A stretch of 38,691 nucleotides of DNA. Source: Alphaproteobacteria bacterium (GTDB lineage: Bacteria; Pseudomonadota; Alphaproteobacteria; Rhodobacterales; Rhodobacteraceae). A program made the translations under genes and the position numbers. How positions within the stretch are numbered: position 1 is the stretch's first letter; each line of letters starts with the position of its first letter. Under the pieces are notes generated by a model, which saw only the letters and a list, made by a program, of their open reading frames with translations, was not told the DNA's origin and ran no database searches. The stretch spans positions 1 to 38,691 of the forward strand of contig JAUIDE010000035.1 in the NCBI GenBank assembly GCA_030429105.1, given 5' to 3'. Positions 1-8,369 of this stretch are shown one piece after another.

Positions 1-434
1 GCGCCGAGGCTTTCGAGCAACGCGGCGACGGCGCGGGCGGAGGCGGGCGCGTCCGTCTCCCGCCCTTCCGAGCGGCCGTGGGCCGGCAGGTCGGGGATCA
101 GGAGCGCGTGGCCCGCCTCGCGGAGCGGGGGCGTGAAGGCGGCCATGGCGCGGGAATCCGCCGTCCAGGCGTGGAGGAGGAGGGTGAGCGGCGCGCCGGG
201 CTCGCCCGGAAAGCGGAGCGCGCGGAGGCGGCCCGAGGGCGTTTCGGCGAAGATTTCCTCGGCGCCCTTCAGGAGCGCCTCCGCCTCGGTCAGCATGGCC
301 CGTTGGCCCCGGTCGAAGCGGCGGGCGATGGCGGGGCGGCGGAAGACGCGGTGGGCGAGCCGCGCCGTCCGCTCCGGCGCGAGGCGGCTTGCGGCGCCGA
401 CTGCGAGGCGGAGCCAGAGCGGCGCGCCGCTCAT
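1..434 (-). CDS. alpha/beta hydrolase, C-terminal part outside window
   Basis: The first 144 codons of a gene running off the left edge. The start ATG overlaps the recQ stop in an ATGA tetranucleotide, so the two are translationally coupled. Visible signs of an alpha/beta hydrolase are the oxyanion-type turn H88-A89-W90 after a hydrophobic strand, then PDLPAHGRS at about residues 114-122, which is the usual strand-4 loop. The common form of the first motif is HGW or HGF, so HAW is a mild variant. The nucleophile elbow and the rest of the triad lie beyond the window, so the substrate cannot be guessed. N-terminal residues 1-60 are Arg-rich and resemble nothing I recognise. Family call fairly firm, function unknown. 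Confidence 0.75.
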   Translation of the reverse strand, partial: MSGAPLWLRLAVGAASRLAPERTARLAHRVFRRPAIARRFDRGQRAMLTEAEALLKGAEEIFAETPSGRLRALRFPGEPGAPLTLLLHAWTADSRAMAAFTPPLREAGHALLIPDLPAHGRSEGRETDAPASARAVAALLESLG

Positions 435-2476
435 CCCGCCGCGATGATCGAGAGGAAGGCCGGGCCGAAGCGCGCCGCCTTCTGCGGACCCATGCCCTGT
501 ATCCGCTCCAGCGCCGCGAGGGAGCCCGGCCGCTCCTCCGCGATCTTCGCGAGCGTCGCCTGCGTGCAGGAAAGCGGCTTCTCCGTCCCGTCCGCGCCGC
601 GGGCGAGGGCGAGTTGCGCCTCGTGGAGCGCGTCCACAAGCGCGCCGGAGCCGTTCAGCGCGGCGCGGCGGCGGGCGGGATGGGCCGGCTCTTCCGGCGC
701 GCCCCTGATTTCGGCTAGGAAGGCGGCGCCGTAGCGCGCGAGCTTCTGCGCGCCGACGCCGTGGCAGGCGGCGAATTCGTCCAGCGTGCGGGGCTTCTTC
801 TCGGCCATGTCGATCAGCGACCGGTCGGAAAAGACGATATAGGCCGGCCCGCCCTGTTCCGCGGCGAGCCGGGCGCGGAGGGCGCGGAGGCGGGAGAAGA
901 GCGCCTCGTCCTCCGCCCGCACCAGCGCGGCGGGGGCGGGCCGCGCGTCCCGCGCCTTCGGGCGGGCGGTCGCCTCCCTCAGTTCGAGCCGCCGCTCCCC
1001 GCGGAGGACTGGCCGCGCCGCCTCCGTCAGCATCCAGGCGCCGTGCCGCTCCTGATCGATCCGGATGAGGCCGAGGGCGTAGATCTGGCGCATGAGGCCG
1101 CGCCACCAGTCCTTCGACCGGTCCGCGCCCTTGCCCCAGAGCGCGAGCCGGTCATGCCCCGCCCGCGCGCTCTTCTCGCCCGGCTCGCCGCGGAGGACGG
1201 AGATGACGTGTTCCTGCCCGTAGCGCTCCTCCGTCCGCCAGATCGCTGAGAGGGCGAGCTGCGCCGCCTCCGTCCCGTCGAAGAGGGGCGGCGGGGACTG
1301 GCAGCAGTCGCAATTGCCGCAGGGCGCGCTCTCCTCGCCGAAATAGGCGAGGAGGACCTGACGGCGGCAGCGCGGCGCCTCCGCCAGAGCGAGGAGGGCG
1401 TCGAGCCGTGCATGGTCCGCGCGCTTGCGGTCCTCCGGCGCGGGGCTTTCTTCGATCCGCTGGCGGTTGAGGCGGATGTCGTCGAGGCCGTAGAGCGTCA
1501 GCGTCTCGGCCGGCGCGCCGTCCCGCCCGGCGCGGCCGATCTCCTGATAATAGCTCTCCACCGATTTCGGGAGATCGGCATGGACGACATAGCGGATGTC
1601 CGGCTTGTCCACCCCCATTCCGAAGGCGATGGTGGCGCACATCACCACCCCGTCCTCCCGCTGGAACCGGTCCTGGTGGTCCCGCCGCACCTCCGGGTCG
1701 AGACCGGCGTGGTAGGGAAGCGCCGGGAGGCCCGCGGCGCGGAGCGCCTCGGCCAGCACCTCCGTCTTGTTGCGCGAGCCGGCGTAGACGACGCCGGAGC
1801 GGCCCTTTCGCCGCGTCACGAAATCGAGGAGCTGCTTGCGGGGCTGGTCCTTCGCGGCGAAGGCGAGATGGATGTTCGGGCGGTCGAAGCCGCGGAGGAA
1901 GATGCGGGGCGGGCCGGCGAAGAGCTTCGCCGCGATCTCCCCCCGCGTCTCCTCGTCCGCAGTCGCGGTGAAGGCGGCGAGGGGCGGGTTCCCGAGCCTT
2001 TCGCGGAGCGCGCCGATCTTCAGGTAATCGGGCCGGAAGTCGTGCCCCCACTGGCTGACGCAATGCGCCTCGTCCACCGCGATCAGCGTCACCCCGGCGC
2101 GGGCGAGGAGCGGGGCGGCGGCGCCGAGGCGCTCGGGCGCGAGGTAGAGGAGCTTCAGCGCGCCCGCGTCGATCCCGGCGAAGACCTCCTCCGTCTCGTG
2201 CGGGTCGTTGGCGGAGGTGAGCGCCCCGGCCGGCGCGCCGATCCGGCGGAGCGCCTCCACCTGGTCCCGCATCAGGGCGATGAGGGGGGAGACGACGAGG
2301 GTCAGGCCGGGGCGGGCGAGGGCGGGAAGCTGGTAGCAGAGGGATTTGCCGCCCCCGGTCGGCATGATCGCCAGCACGTCCTCCCCGGCCATGACGGCGG
2401 AGATGATCTCCTCCTGCCCGGGGCGGAAATCGTCGAAGCCGAAGGTGGAGCGGAGGAGGGCGCGGGCGGAATCCAT
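431..2476 (-). CDS. recQ: ATP-dependent DNA helicase RecQ with two HRDC domains
   Basis: A 681-residue 3'-5' superfamily 2 helicase acting in recombination and replication-fork repair. Visible parts in order: Walker A TGGGKS at 40-45, DEAH box at 135-138 followed by the aromatic-rich loop CVSQWGHDFRPD, motif VI QEIGRAGRDG at 311-320, zinc-binding cysteines at 370, 386, 389 and 391/392, an RQC winged helix at about 405-490, then two HRDC domains at about 523-592 and 612-681. E. coli RecQ is about 610 residues with a single HRDC, so the second HRDC explains the extra length. The 3' end overlaps the hydrolase gene. No SOS-type operator was noticed upstream. Identification is secure. Confidence 0.97.
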   Translation of the reverse strand: MDSARALLRSTFGFDDFRPGQEEIISAVMAGEDVLAIMPTGGGKSLCYQLPALARPGLTLVVSPLIALMRDQVEALRRIGAPAGALTSANDPHETEEVFAGIDAGALKLLYLAPERLGAAAPLLARAGVTLIAVDEAHCVSQWGHDFRPDYLKIGALRERLGNPPLAAFTATADEETRGEIAAKLFAGPPRIFLRGFDRPNIHLAFAAKDQPRKQLLDFVTRRKGRSGVVYAGSRNKTEVLAEALRAAGLPALPYHAGLDPEVRRDHQDRFQREDGVVMCATIAFGMGVDKPDIRYVVHADLPKSVESYYQEIGRAGRDGAPAETLTLYGLDDIRLNRQRIEESPAPEDRKRADHARLDALLALAEAPRCRRQVLLAYFGEESAPCGNCDCCQSPPPLFDGTEAAQLALSAIWRTEERYGQEHVISVLRGEPGEKSARAGHDRLALWGKGADRSKDWWRGLMRQIYALGLIRIDQERHGAWMLTEAARPVLRGERRLELREATARPKARDARPAPAALVRAEDEALFSRLRALRARLAAEQGGPAYIVFSDRSLIDMAEKKPRTLDEFAACHGVGAQKLARYGAAFLAEIRGAPEEPAHPARRRAALNGSGALVDALHEAQLALARGADGTEKPLSCTQATLAKIAEERPGSLAALERIQGMGPQKAARFGPAFLSIIAAG

Positions 2477-2529
2477 GCGCCGGGTTTAGGGCGCGGGGGC
2501 GGGGCGGGGCAAGGCGCCGCGGGCGCGGC

Positions 2530-3354
2530 CTATCCCGCCGGGCAGCCGAGAATCTCTTCGGCCACGCCGTCGCCGATCAGCGTCAGCCGGATCGCGCCGC
2601 GGTCGATCCAGAGGCCGGGCTCCATCTCCATCGCGCCCGCGGCGACGATCTCGGCCCCTTCGATCCGCGCCTCCATAGGGCCGAACCAGAGCCCTTCCTG
2701 CCCCTCGGCGACGACGATCGGGGCCGATTTCGGGGTCTCGTCGAGCGCGATGCGGGTCTCGAGCCGCCCGTCAGCCGCCTTCTGGTCGAAGGCGCAGCGC
2801 GCCGCGCCCGAGGCCGGAGCCGGCGCCGCCTCCAGCGCGGCTTTAAGCGCTTCGGCGTCCGCCGGGGCGGCGCCGGGGGCGATCTCCAGCGAAAGGTCGG
2901 CGCGGGCGGGGATGCAGATGTCCTCGCAGAGCCCGTAGAAGAGCGCGAGGGAGAGGCGGACTGGTTGCGAAGGATCCTCCGCCGCGATGCGGAGCGGAAG
3001 GATCATCCGCTCCTCGTAGCCGATGGTGAGGATGTCGAAGGTGTGAAAGACGACAGGCGCAGGCCAGAGCACCTCGACGCCCGCGAGATTCTCGGAACCG
3101 GACCAGTCGAACGTCGGCGGGATGCCGGCCTCTCCGGGTTTCCGCCAATAGGTCTTCCAGCCGGGCGCGAGATCGACGACGAGCCCGGCGAGCCGGCGGC
3201 CCGCCGCCTCCTCCCATCCCGCCACGAGCCGCGCCTCCGCCTTCAGCGGGCCGGCGTCGTCGAAAATGCCCTGCGCGCCGGCGCCTGCGGCGGCGAAGAG
3301 GACGAGGGCCGCGAGCCCGATGGCTGCGCGCTTCAGAGTCGAATCGGTTTTCAT
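2530..3354 (-). CDS. periplasmic DsbD N-terminal-domain protein
   Basis: A 274-residue exported protein. The ATG at 3354 is preferred over a GTG 13 codons upstream because it begins a good signal peptide (MKTDSTLKRA, then a hydrophobic stretch ending AGAGAQG). The body matches the N-terminal immunoglobulin-like domain of the thiol:disulfide reductase DsbD, with the conserved APGWKTYWRKPGEAGIPP and a cysteine pair C143/C147 in FYGLCEDICIP. In DsbD this domain receives electrons from a membrane domain and passes them to periplasmic proteins. Here there is no membrane domain and no C-terminal thioredoxin domain, and none is encoded nearby. It is divergent from yqgE with 92 bases between. Electron source and client are unknown. 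Confidence 0.8.
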   Translation of the reverse strand: MKTDSTLKRAAIGLAALVLFAAAGAGAQGIFDDAGPLKAEARLVAGWEEAAGRRLAGLVVDLAPGWKTYWRKPGEAGIPPTFDWSGSENLAGVEVLWPAPVVFHTFDILTIGYEERMILPLRIAAEDPSQPVRLSLALFYGLCEDICIPARADLSLEIAPGAAPADAEALKAALEAAPAPASGAARCAFDQKAADGRLETRIALDETPKSAPIVVAEGQEGLWFGPMEARIEGAEIVAAGAMEMEPGLWIDRGAIRLTLIGDGVAEEILGCPAG

Positions 3355-3446
3355 GGGGCGACAATAGCGGCTCCGGATGTTTCCTTGGCTCACATATCGG
3401 AGACGGCGGGCTTGATCCGAGGGCGGGCGCGCCGCACCTTTTCGGC

Positions 3447-4028
3447 ATGGACAACGGCAATGACGATACGGGCGCGGCGGGGCTCAGCGGGAAGCTGCTG
3501 ATCGCAATGCCGGGCATGGGAGACCCGCGGTTCGAGAAGACGGTGGTGTTCCTCTGCGCGCATTCGGAGGACGGGGCGCTCGGCCTCGTGGTCAACCGGC
3601 GGGCGGGTTCGGTGAAGCGGGAGGATCTCTTCCGCCAGCTGGAGATCGAGCCCGGCCCCGGCGCGGGCGGCGCCATCCATTACGGCGGGCCGGTGGAGAC
3701 GGGGCGCGGCTTCGTGCTCCATTCGGCCGACTGGGGCGCGCCGGAGGCGACGCTGGAGGTGGACGGCTCCTATTCGATGACCGCGACGGTGGACGTGCTG
3801 AAGGCCATCGCGGCGGGGCAGGGGCCTCGCCGCTCCATGATCGCGCTCGGCTATTCCGGCTGGGGCGGCGGGCAGCTCGAAGGGGAGCTGAGAAAGAATG
3901 GCTGGCTGACCTGCGACGCGGACGAGGAGATCGTCTTCGGCGCCGACGACGGCGCGAAATGGGCCGCGGCGCTCGCCAAGCTCGGGATCGACCCCGCCGC
4001 GCTCTCTGCTGTCGGCGGCACGGCCTGA
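3447..4028 (+). CDS. yqgE: YqgE/AlgH family protein
   Basis: A 193-residue cytoplasmic protein of the UPF0301 (YqgE/AlgH) family. The diagnostic N-terminal block is present: LSGKLLIAMPGMGDPRFEKT, followed by LGLVVNR at about residues 46-52, YGGPV near 73-77, and ALGYSGWGGGQLEGEL near 132-147. Length is normal for the family. The biochemical role is not established; in Pseudomonas AlgH was linked to alginate regulation and elsewhere the family sits beside the RuvX-type nuclease gene, which is not seen here. It starts without a convincing Shine-Dalgarno sequence. It converges on the GNAT gene with only four bases between stops. Family call firm, function open. Confidence 0.92.
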   Translation: MDNGNDDTGAAGLSGKLLIAMPGMGDPRFEKTVVFLCAHSEDGALGLVVNRRAGSVKREDLFRQLEIEPGPGAGGAIHYGGPVETGRGFVLHSADWGAPEATLEVDGSYSMTATVDVLKAIAAGQGPRRSMIALGYSGWGGGQLEGELRKNGWLTCDADEEIVFGADDGAKWAAALAKLGIDPAALSAVGGTA

Positions 4029-4032
4029 ACGG

Positions 4033-4617
4033 TCAGGAAGGGGCGGAGCGGCGATCCGGCCGCAGGGCGGCGTAGAGCGCGTGGTCGCGCCAGCGGCCGG
4101 CGATCTGGAGATAGGCCTCCGCCGTTCCCTCATGCCGGAACCCGGCCTTTTCGAGCAGCGCGCGCGAGGCCTTGTTCTCCGGCAGGCATCCGGCTTCCAG
4201 CCGGCTCAGATCGAGCTCTCGGAAGGCGAAGGCGCGGAGGGCGAGGATCGATTCCAGCATGTAGCCGCGCCTGAGATGCGCCGCCGCCGTCCAGTAGCCG
4301 AGCGTGCCGGCCTGCGCCGGGCCGCGGCGCACATTGTCCAGCGTGACGGCGCCGACGAGGGCGCCGCTCTCCGCAAGGAAGATCAGGAAGGGCCATGCCT
4401 GACGCTTCCGGATCGCGGCGCGGGCCCAGCGCACGCGCTGGCGGAAGGCGCCGCGGGTGAGGTGGTCCGCCGCCCAGGTCGGCTCCCAGGGGGCCAGATG
4501 CTCCCGGCTCTCACGCCTTGCATTCGCCCAGGCGGCGTGGTCGTCGAGGCGCGGCGGGCGCAGGATCAGGCGCCCGGTGTCGATCCGGATCTCCCGCCCT
4601 TCAAGAAGCCCGAACAT
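4033..4617 (-). CDS. GNAT N-acetyltransferase, RimJ/RimL-like
   Basis: A 194-residue acetyltransferase of the GNAT superfamily, closest in appearance to RimJ, which acetylates the N-terminus of a ribosomal protein. Evidence: the N-terminal IDTGRLILRPPRLDDHAAWA strand-helix typical of RimJ/RimL, a GTLGYWTAAAHLRRGYMLE stretch near residues 103-122 that forms the acetyl-CoA pyrophosphate loop, and the C-terminal ENKASRALLEKAGFRHEG block near 148-165. The true acceptor cannot be read from the sequence. It lies four bases downstream of the M16 peptidase gene in the same direction, so thrC, the peptidase and this gene probably share a transcript. Confidence 0.88.
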   Translation of the reverse strand: MFGLLEGREIRIDTGRLILRPPRLDDHAAWANARRESREHLAPWEPTWAADHLTRGAFRQRVRWARAAIRKRQAWPFLIFLAESGALVGAVTLDNVRRGPAQAGTLGYWTAAAHLRRGYMLESILALRAFAFRELDLSRLEAGCLPENKASRALLEKAGFRHEGTAEAYLQIAGRWRDHALYAALRPDRRSAPS

Positions 4618-4621
4618 CCGT

Positions 4622-5881
4622 TCAGGCGGCGAGGCGGGCTTCGAAGGCGGCGAGGTCGGGCGCCCGCTTCACCGGGCCATACCAGGCGAGGGCGGGGCGC
4701 CCGGCGGCGAGGCGGGCGGCGGCGGCGCGGATGTCGGCCACGCTCACCGCGTCGATCTTCTCCATCGTGCGGGCGAGGTCCGGCGCCTCGCCCCAGATCA
4801 TCAGCGAGCGGGCGAGCCGCTCGGCGCGGGCGGAGGGGCTTTCGAGGCCCATGACGATCCCGGCGCGCACCTGCGCGCGCGCCCGGTCCAGCTCGGCCTG
4901 GCTGAGGCCCTCGGCGGCGGCGCGGATCACGTCCGCCGTCAGCTCCGCGAGGGCCTTCGCCTCCGCCGCGCCGGTGCCGGCGTAGATCGTGAGGAGGCCC
5001 GAATCGAGGAAGGCGCCGGCCTGCGCGAAGATCGTGTAGCAGAGCCCGCGCTTCTCCCGCGCCTCCTGGAAGAGGCGGGAGGACATGCCGCCGCCGAGCG
5101 CGACGCTCATCAGCTGCGCGGCGTGATAGGTTTCGTCCTTCCAGGCCGGCGCCTCGAAGGCGATGGCCATGTGCGCCTGTTCGAGCTTCTTCACCTCCCG
5201 CCGCTCCCCGCCGAGATAGCGCGCAGCTTCCCCCGCCGGGGCGGGGCTGGGGGCGAGATGTCCGAAGCGCTGTTCCGCCTCCCGCACGATGGCGTCATGG
5301 TCGACGGCGCCCGCGGCGGAAAGGATCATCTGGTCGGGCGCGTAATGGCGGGCGACGAAGCCGCGAAGCTCCGCCTCGCCGAAGGCGCGCACGCGCTCCG
5401 CCGGGCCGAGGATCGGGCGGCCGAGCGGCTGGCCGGGATAGGCTGTCTCCTGCAGCCAGTCGAAGATCACGTCGTCGGGCGTGTCGAGCGCCTGGCCGAT
5501 TTCCTGCAGGATCACGCCGCGTTCGAGCTCGATCTCCTCCGGCGCGAAGGCGGGTTCGGTCAGGATGTCCGCGATGATGTCGAGGGCGAGGGAGGCGTCC
5601 TCCTTCAGGACGCGGGCGTAATAGGCCGTCGCCTCCCGGCTCGTATAGGCGTTGAGATGGCCGCCCACATCCTCGATCGCCTCCGCGATCTGGAGCGCGG
5701 TGCGCCGCGCTGTGCCCTTGAACGCCATGTGTTCGAGGAAATGGGCGACGCCGTTCTCCGCCTCCCCCTCGTTCCGCGAGCCGGCCGTCACCCAGACGCC
5801 GACCGCCACGGAGCCGAGGCCCGGCATCGCCTCGGTGATGACGCGGAGCCCGTTGGGGAGCGTGGTGAGGCGGATGGTCAT
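4622..5881 (-). CDS. M16 family zinc metallopeptidase
   Basis: A 419-residue peptidase of the mitochondrial processing peptidase beta type. The inverted zinc motif is H47-F-L-E50-H51 in AHFLEHMAFKGT, and the downstream ligand glutamate is in the ELERGVILQEI block near residues 118-128. The second, inactive half domain follows, as in the one-chain bacterial homologues of about 420 residues. Such enzymes degrade or trim peptides; a processing role like the mitochondrial enzyme is inferred only from homology. The start ATG overlaps the thrC stop as ATGA, a pairing that fits co-translation. No signal peptide is seen, so it is probably cytoplasmic. Confidence 0.95.
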   Translation of the reverse strand: MTIRLTTLPNGLRVITEAMPGLGSVAVGVWVTAGSRNEGEAENGVAHFLEHMAFKGTARRTALQIAEAIEDVGGHLNAYTSREATAYYARVLKEDASLALDIIADILTEPAFAPEEIELERGVILQEIGQALDTPDDVIFDWLQETAYPGQPLGRPILGPAERVRAFGEAELRGFVARHYAPDQMILSAAGAVDHDAIVREAEQRFGHLAPSPAPAGEAARYLGGERREVKKLEQAHMAIAFEAPAWKDETYHAAQLMSVALGGGMSSRLFQEAREKRGLCYTIFAQAGAFLDSGLLTIYAGTGAAEAKALAELTADVIRAAAEGLSQAELDRARAQVRAGIVMGLESPSARAERLARSLMIWGEAPDLARTMEKIDAVSVADIRAAAARLAAGRPALAWYGPVKRAPDLAAFEARLAA

Positions 5882-7263
5882 GCGCGGGACTTTCCTTCGA
5901 TCAGCGCCTTCAGCGCATCGATGTCGTTCGGCGCCACGGTAATCCGTTCCGGGCGCTCGTAAAGGTCCGCCATGCGCGGCGGCAGGGCGGGGCGGAGGCC
6001 GCTCGCCGCCTCCACCGCGTCGGGGAACTTCGCGGCGTGGGCGGTGGCGAGCGCGACGGAGGGGCCGGGATAGGCGAGGGCGGCGCCGGCGCCGATGGCG
6101 CTGTGCGGGCAGAGGAGCTGCCCCGTCTCCCGGTGCAGCCGGCCGATCAGGGCCGAGACCTCCGCCTCGTCGAACCGCGCGGAGCCGAATTCGGCGCGCA
6201 GCGCGGCGAGCGCCCCGGGCGAGAGCGCGAAGCCAGCCTCGTTCCCGCCGAGCCGCGCCATGAGGGCGGAGATCGCCGCGCCGTCGCGCCCGTAGAGGTC
6301 GAAGAGCAGCCGCTCGAAATTCGAGGAGACCTCGATGTCCATCGAGGGCGAGGAGGTGGGGGCGACGCCCCGCTTCTCGTGAAGGCCCGTCTCCACCGTC
6401 CGGTGCAGGATGTCGTTGCGATTGGTGGCGATGATGAGCCGGTCCACCGGCAGGCCCATCCGCTTCGCGACGTAGCCGGCGTAGATATCGCCGAAATTGC
6501 CGGTCGGCACGGCGAAGGAGAGGGCGCGGCCGGGGGCGCCGAGGGCGATGGCGGCGGTGAAGTAATAGACGGCCTGCGCCAGCACCCGCGCCCAGTTGAT
6601 CGAGTTGACGGCGGCGAGGCGCATCCTGTCCCGCCAGTCATGGTCGTTGAACATCGCCTTAACCGCGGCCTGGCAGGCGTCGAAATCGCCCTCGACGGCG
6701 ATGGCGTGGACGTTCGGCTCGGACGGCGTCGTCATCTGCCGGCGCTGCACCTCGGAGACGCGGCCATGCGGGTAGAGGATGAAGCAGTCGGCGACGGCGG
6801 AGCCGCGGAAGGCCTCGATCGCGGCCGAGCCGGTGTCCCCCGAGGTGGCGCCGACGATCGTCACCCGCTCCCCCTTCCGGGCGAGTGCGGCCTCGAATAG
6901 CCGCCCGATGAGCTGCATCGCCACGTCCTTGAAGGCGAGGGTCGGGCCGTGATGCAGCTCCAGCAGGAATGTCTCCTCCCCGATCTGGGCGAGCGGCGCG
7001 CGGAGCCTGTGGCCGAAGCCGGCATAGGCTGCGTCGATCAGGGCGCGGAACTCCGCATCATCGAAGGCGCCGCCGATGAAGGGGCGCATGACGCGGAAGG
7101 CGACCTCCTCATAGGGCGCGCCGGCGAGCGCCGCGATCTCCTCCCGCGGCATCGTCGGCCAGCTTTCCGGAACGTAGAGCCCGCCGTCGCGCGCGAGGCC
7201 CGAGAGCATCGCCGCTTCGAAGTCGAGCGGCGCGCCGCCGCCGCGGGTGGAGATGTAGCGCAT
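5878..7263 (-). CDS. thrC: threonine synthase
   Basis: A 461-residue pyridoxal-phosphate enzyme that converts O-phosphohomoserine to threonine, the last step of threonine synthesis. The start is set at MRYISTRGG, the usual N-terminus of the family; an upstream in-frame extension of 49 codons is rejected. The PLP lysine is K112 in the LAFKDVAMQL motif, and the phosphate-binding ATSGDTGSAA loop follows at about residues 140-149. Length fits the long, proteobacterial class of ThrC. A sigma-70-like promoter lies 30-58 bases upstream. It heads a run with the M16 peptidase and the GNAT gene. Confidence 0.96.
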   Translation of the reverse strand: MRYISTRGGGAPLDFEAAMLSGLARDGGLYVPESWPTMPREEIAALAGAPYEEVAFRVMRPFIGGAFDDAEFRALIDAAYAGFGHRLRAPLAQIGEETFLLELHHGPTLAFKDVAMQLIGRLFEAALARKGERVTIVGATSGDTGSAAIEAFRGSAVADCFILYPHGRVSEVQRRQMTTPSEPNVHAIAVEGDFDACQAAVKAMFNDHDWRDRMRLAAVNSINWARVLAQAVYYFTAAIALGAPGRALSFAVPTGNFGDIYAGYVAKRMGLPVDRLIIATNRNDILHRTVETGLHEKRGVAPTSSPSMDIEVSSNFERLLFDLYGRDGAAISALMARLGGNEAGFALSPGALAALRAEFGSARFDEAEVSALIGRLHRETGQLLCPHSAIGAGAALAYPGPSVALATAHAAKFPDAVEAASGLRPALPPRMADLYERPERITVAPNDIDALKALIEGKSRA

Positions 7264-7292
7264 GGGTGACCGTCCGCTCTCGGGATCGCGGC

Positions 7293-7321
7293 GGTATAGC
7301 GGCGCATTCCGGACGGAACAA
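7293..7321 (-). promoter_or_regulatory. candidate thrC promoter
   Basis: Read on the minus strand, TTGTTC and TATACC are separated by exactly 17 bases, ending 30 bases before the thrC ATG. The -10 is close to consensus for a GC-rich alphaproteobacterium. Position and spacing support a housekeeping promoter; no start site has been shown. Confidence 0.5.
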
Positions 7322-7353
7322 CGCGAAAGGCGGAGCGCGGCAGCCGGCGGGCG

Positions 7354-7367
7354 GTGACCTTTGTCAC
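7354..7367. promoter_or_regulatory. perfect inverted repeat, possible operator
   Basis: GTGAC-CTTT-GTCAC is a perfect 5-base inverted repeat with a 4-base spacer, lying between divergent thrC and the small acidic-protein gene, 33 bases upstream of the candidate thrC -35. It resembles a dimeric regulator site in shape. No specific regulator can be named. Confidence 0.3.
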
Positions 7368-7491
7368 GGAGAAGGCGCGCGAGAACCGGCTCGTGATCTC
7401 CGTCAACCATCGGTCACGGCGCGGCTTTCAATCACGTACGGGCTCGCCATGTGCGTGAGGCGAAAGAGACAGCGCCTGAAGGGAGACGAAG

Positions 7492-7752
7492 ATGGCGACC
7501 GAAAATTTCAGCCTCAACTTCGAGGATATCCGCGTCAAATATGAAAAGACCTCCGACGACTCGTTCGACTTCAAGGCCACGGGGCAGACGGGCGTGCAGA
7601 CGCATATCAACGACTGGCTCATCAGCAGCGTCAGCACGGGCGGGAGTGAAGATCAGGCGTCTAGCGAGGTGGTGCGCGAAGCGGGCCTCCAGAGCGACGG
7701 GGAACTCGTCCAGGCTGCGGTCGAGCCCGGCGCGGACGATTTCCTGTTCTGA
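7492..7752 (+). CDS. small acidic orphan protein
   Basis: An 86-residue protein I do not recognise. It is strongly acidic, with about 17 Asp/Glu against about five Lys/Arg, and ends in DDFLF. There is no signal peptide or membrane segment. The start is supported by a purine-rich ribosome-binding stretch (GAAGGGAGACGAAG) directly upstream. Codon composition is visibly less GC-rich than the neighbours, especially in the first 45 codons, which suggests recent acquisition or a lineage-specific gene. Its stop lies nine bases from the stop of the convergent TPR gene. The good ribosome-binding site and unbiased composition argue that it is real; the function is unknown. Confidence 0.65.
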   Translation: MATENFSLNFEDIRVKYEKTSDDSFDFKATGQTGVQTHINDWLISSVSTGGSEDQASSEVVREAGLQSDGELVQAAVEPGADDFLF

Positions 7753-7761
7753 GGCGCGCCG

Positions 7762-8310
7762 TCAGATCGGCGGCGGCGGCGGCGGCGGATCGGCCGGAAT
7801 GGCGCTCCGCCGCGCCATCCAGGGATGGTGCGCGCCGAGGCGCCCCATCGTCTTTTCCGCCGCGTAGCGCCGGCCGAGCTGCATTTCGATCTGGGCCCGC
7901 CCGGCCAGCGCCCCGAAATGCCTCGGCTCGCGCCGCAGCACGGCGTCGATGTCGGAGAGAGAGCCGTAGGGATCTCCCATCAGGAATTTCGCGAAGGCGA
8001 GCTGGTTCCAGGCCTCGGCGAATTCCGGATGCGTTTCGATCAGCTTCTCGAGGATGATGCGCGCCGAGGTCGTGTCCCCGACGCGAATGGCGTTGGATGC
8101 GGCGGCGAGGCGGGCGGTCGCCTCCTCGTCCGGCCCGATAAACCAGATCGACCAGATTTCGGACTCGGCCGCCTTAGCCGTCCCCTCGTCCGGCGCTGCG
8201 GAGAGGCTGGCGAAGGCTTCATCGAGCAGCGCCGCGCGGTCGGCCTCCGCGATCTGCGCCGCGGCTGGGGCGGCGAAGAGAAGGGCGAGGAGGAGGAGGA
8301 ACGCATGCAT
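7762..8310 (-). CDS. exported tetratricopeptide-repeat protein
   Basis: A 182-residue protein with a clear signal peptide (MHAFLLLLALLFAAPAAAQ, cleavage after AAAQ or AAA). The mature part contains at least two TPR-like helix pairs at about residues 75-140, including EFAEAWNQLAFAKFLMGD with the usual W/Y and A spacing. The C-terminus is a poly-proline tail (seven or more prolines) ending PPPI. Such proteins are small scaffolds in the periplasm. Neither neighbour suggests a partner with confidence: downstream is the convergent orphan gene and upstream the chemoreceptor. Exact role unknown. Confidence 0.8.
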   Translation of the reverse strand: MHAFLLLLALLFAAPAAAQIAEADRAALLDEAFASLSAAPDEGTAKAAESEIWSIWFIGPDEEATARLAAASNAIRVGDTTSARIILEKLIETHPEFAEAWNQLAFAKFLMGDPYGSLSDIDAVLRREPRHFGALAGRAQIEMQLGRRYAAEKTMGRLGAHHPWMARRSAIPADPPPPPPPI

Positions 8311-8369
8311 TCCGATAGGAAATGGCGCCCCGCCCCGCCGATCAAGCCCCCTCGCCGTTTCGTGAGCGT

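Noticed and set aside
1412-2938. 508-codon open frame on the plus strand
   Set aside because: Antisense to recQ; composition-driven.
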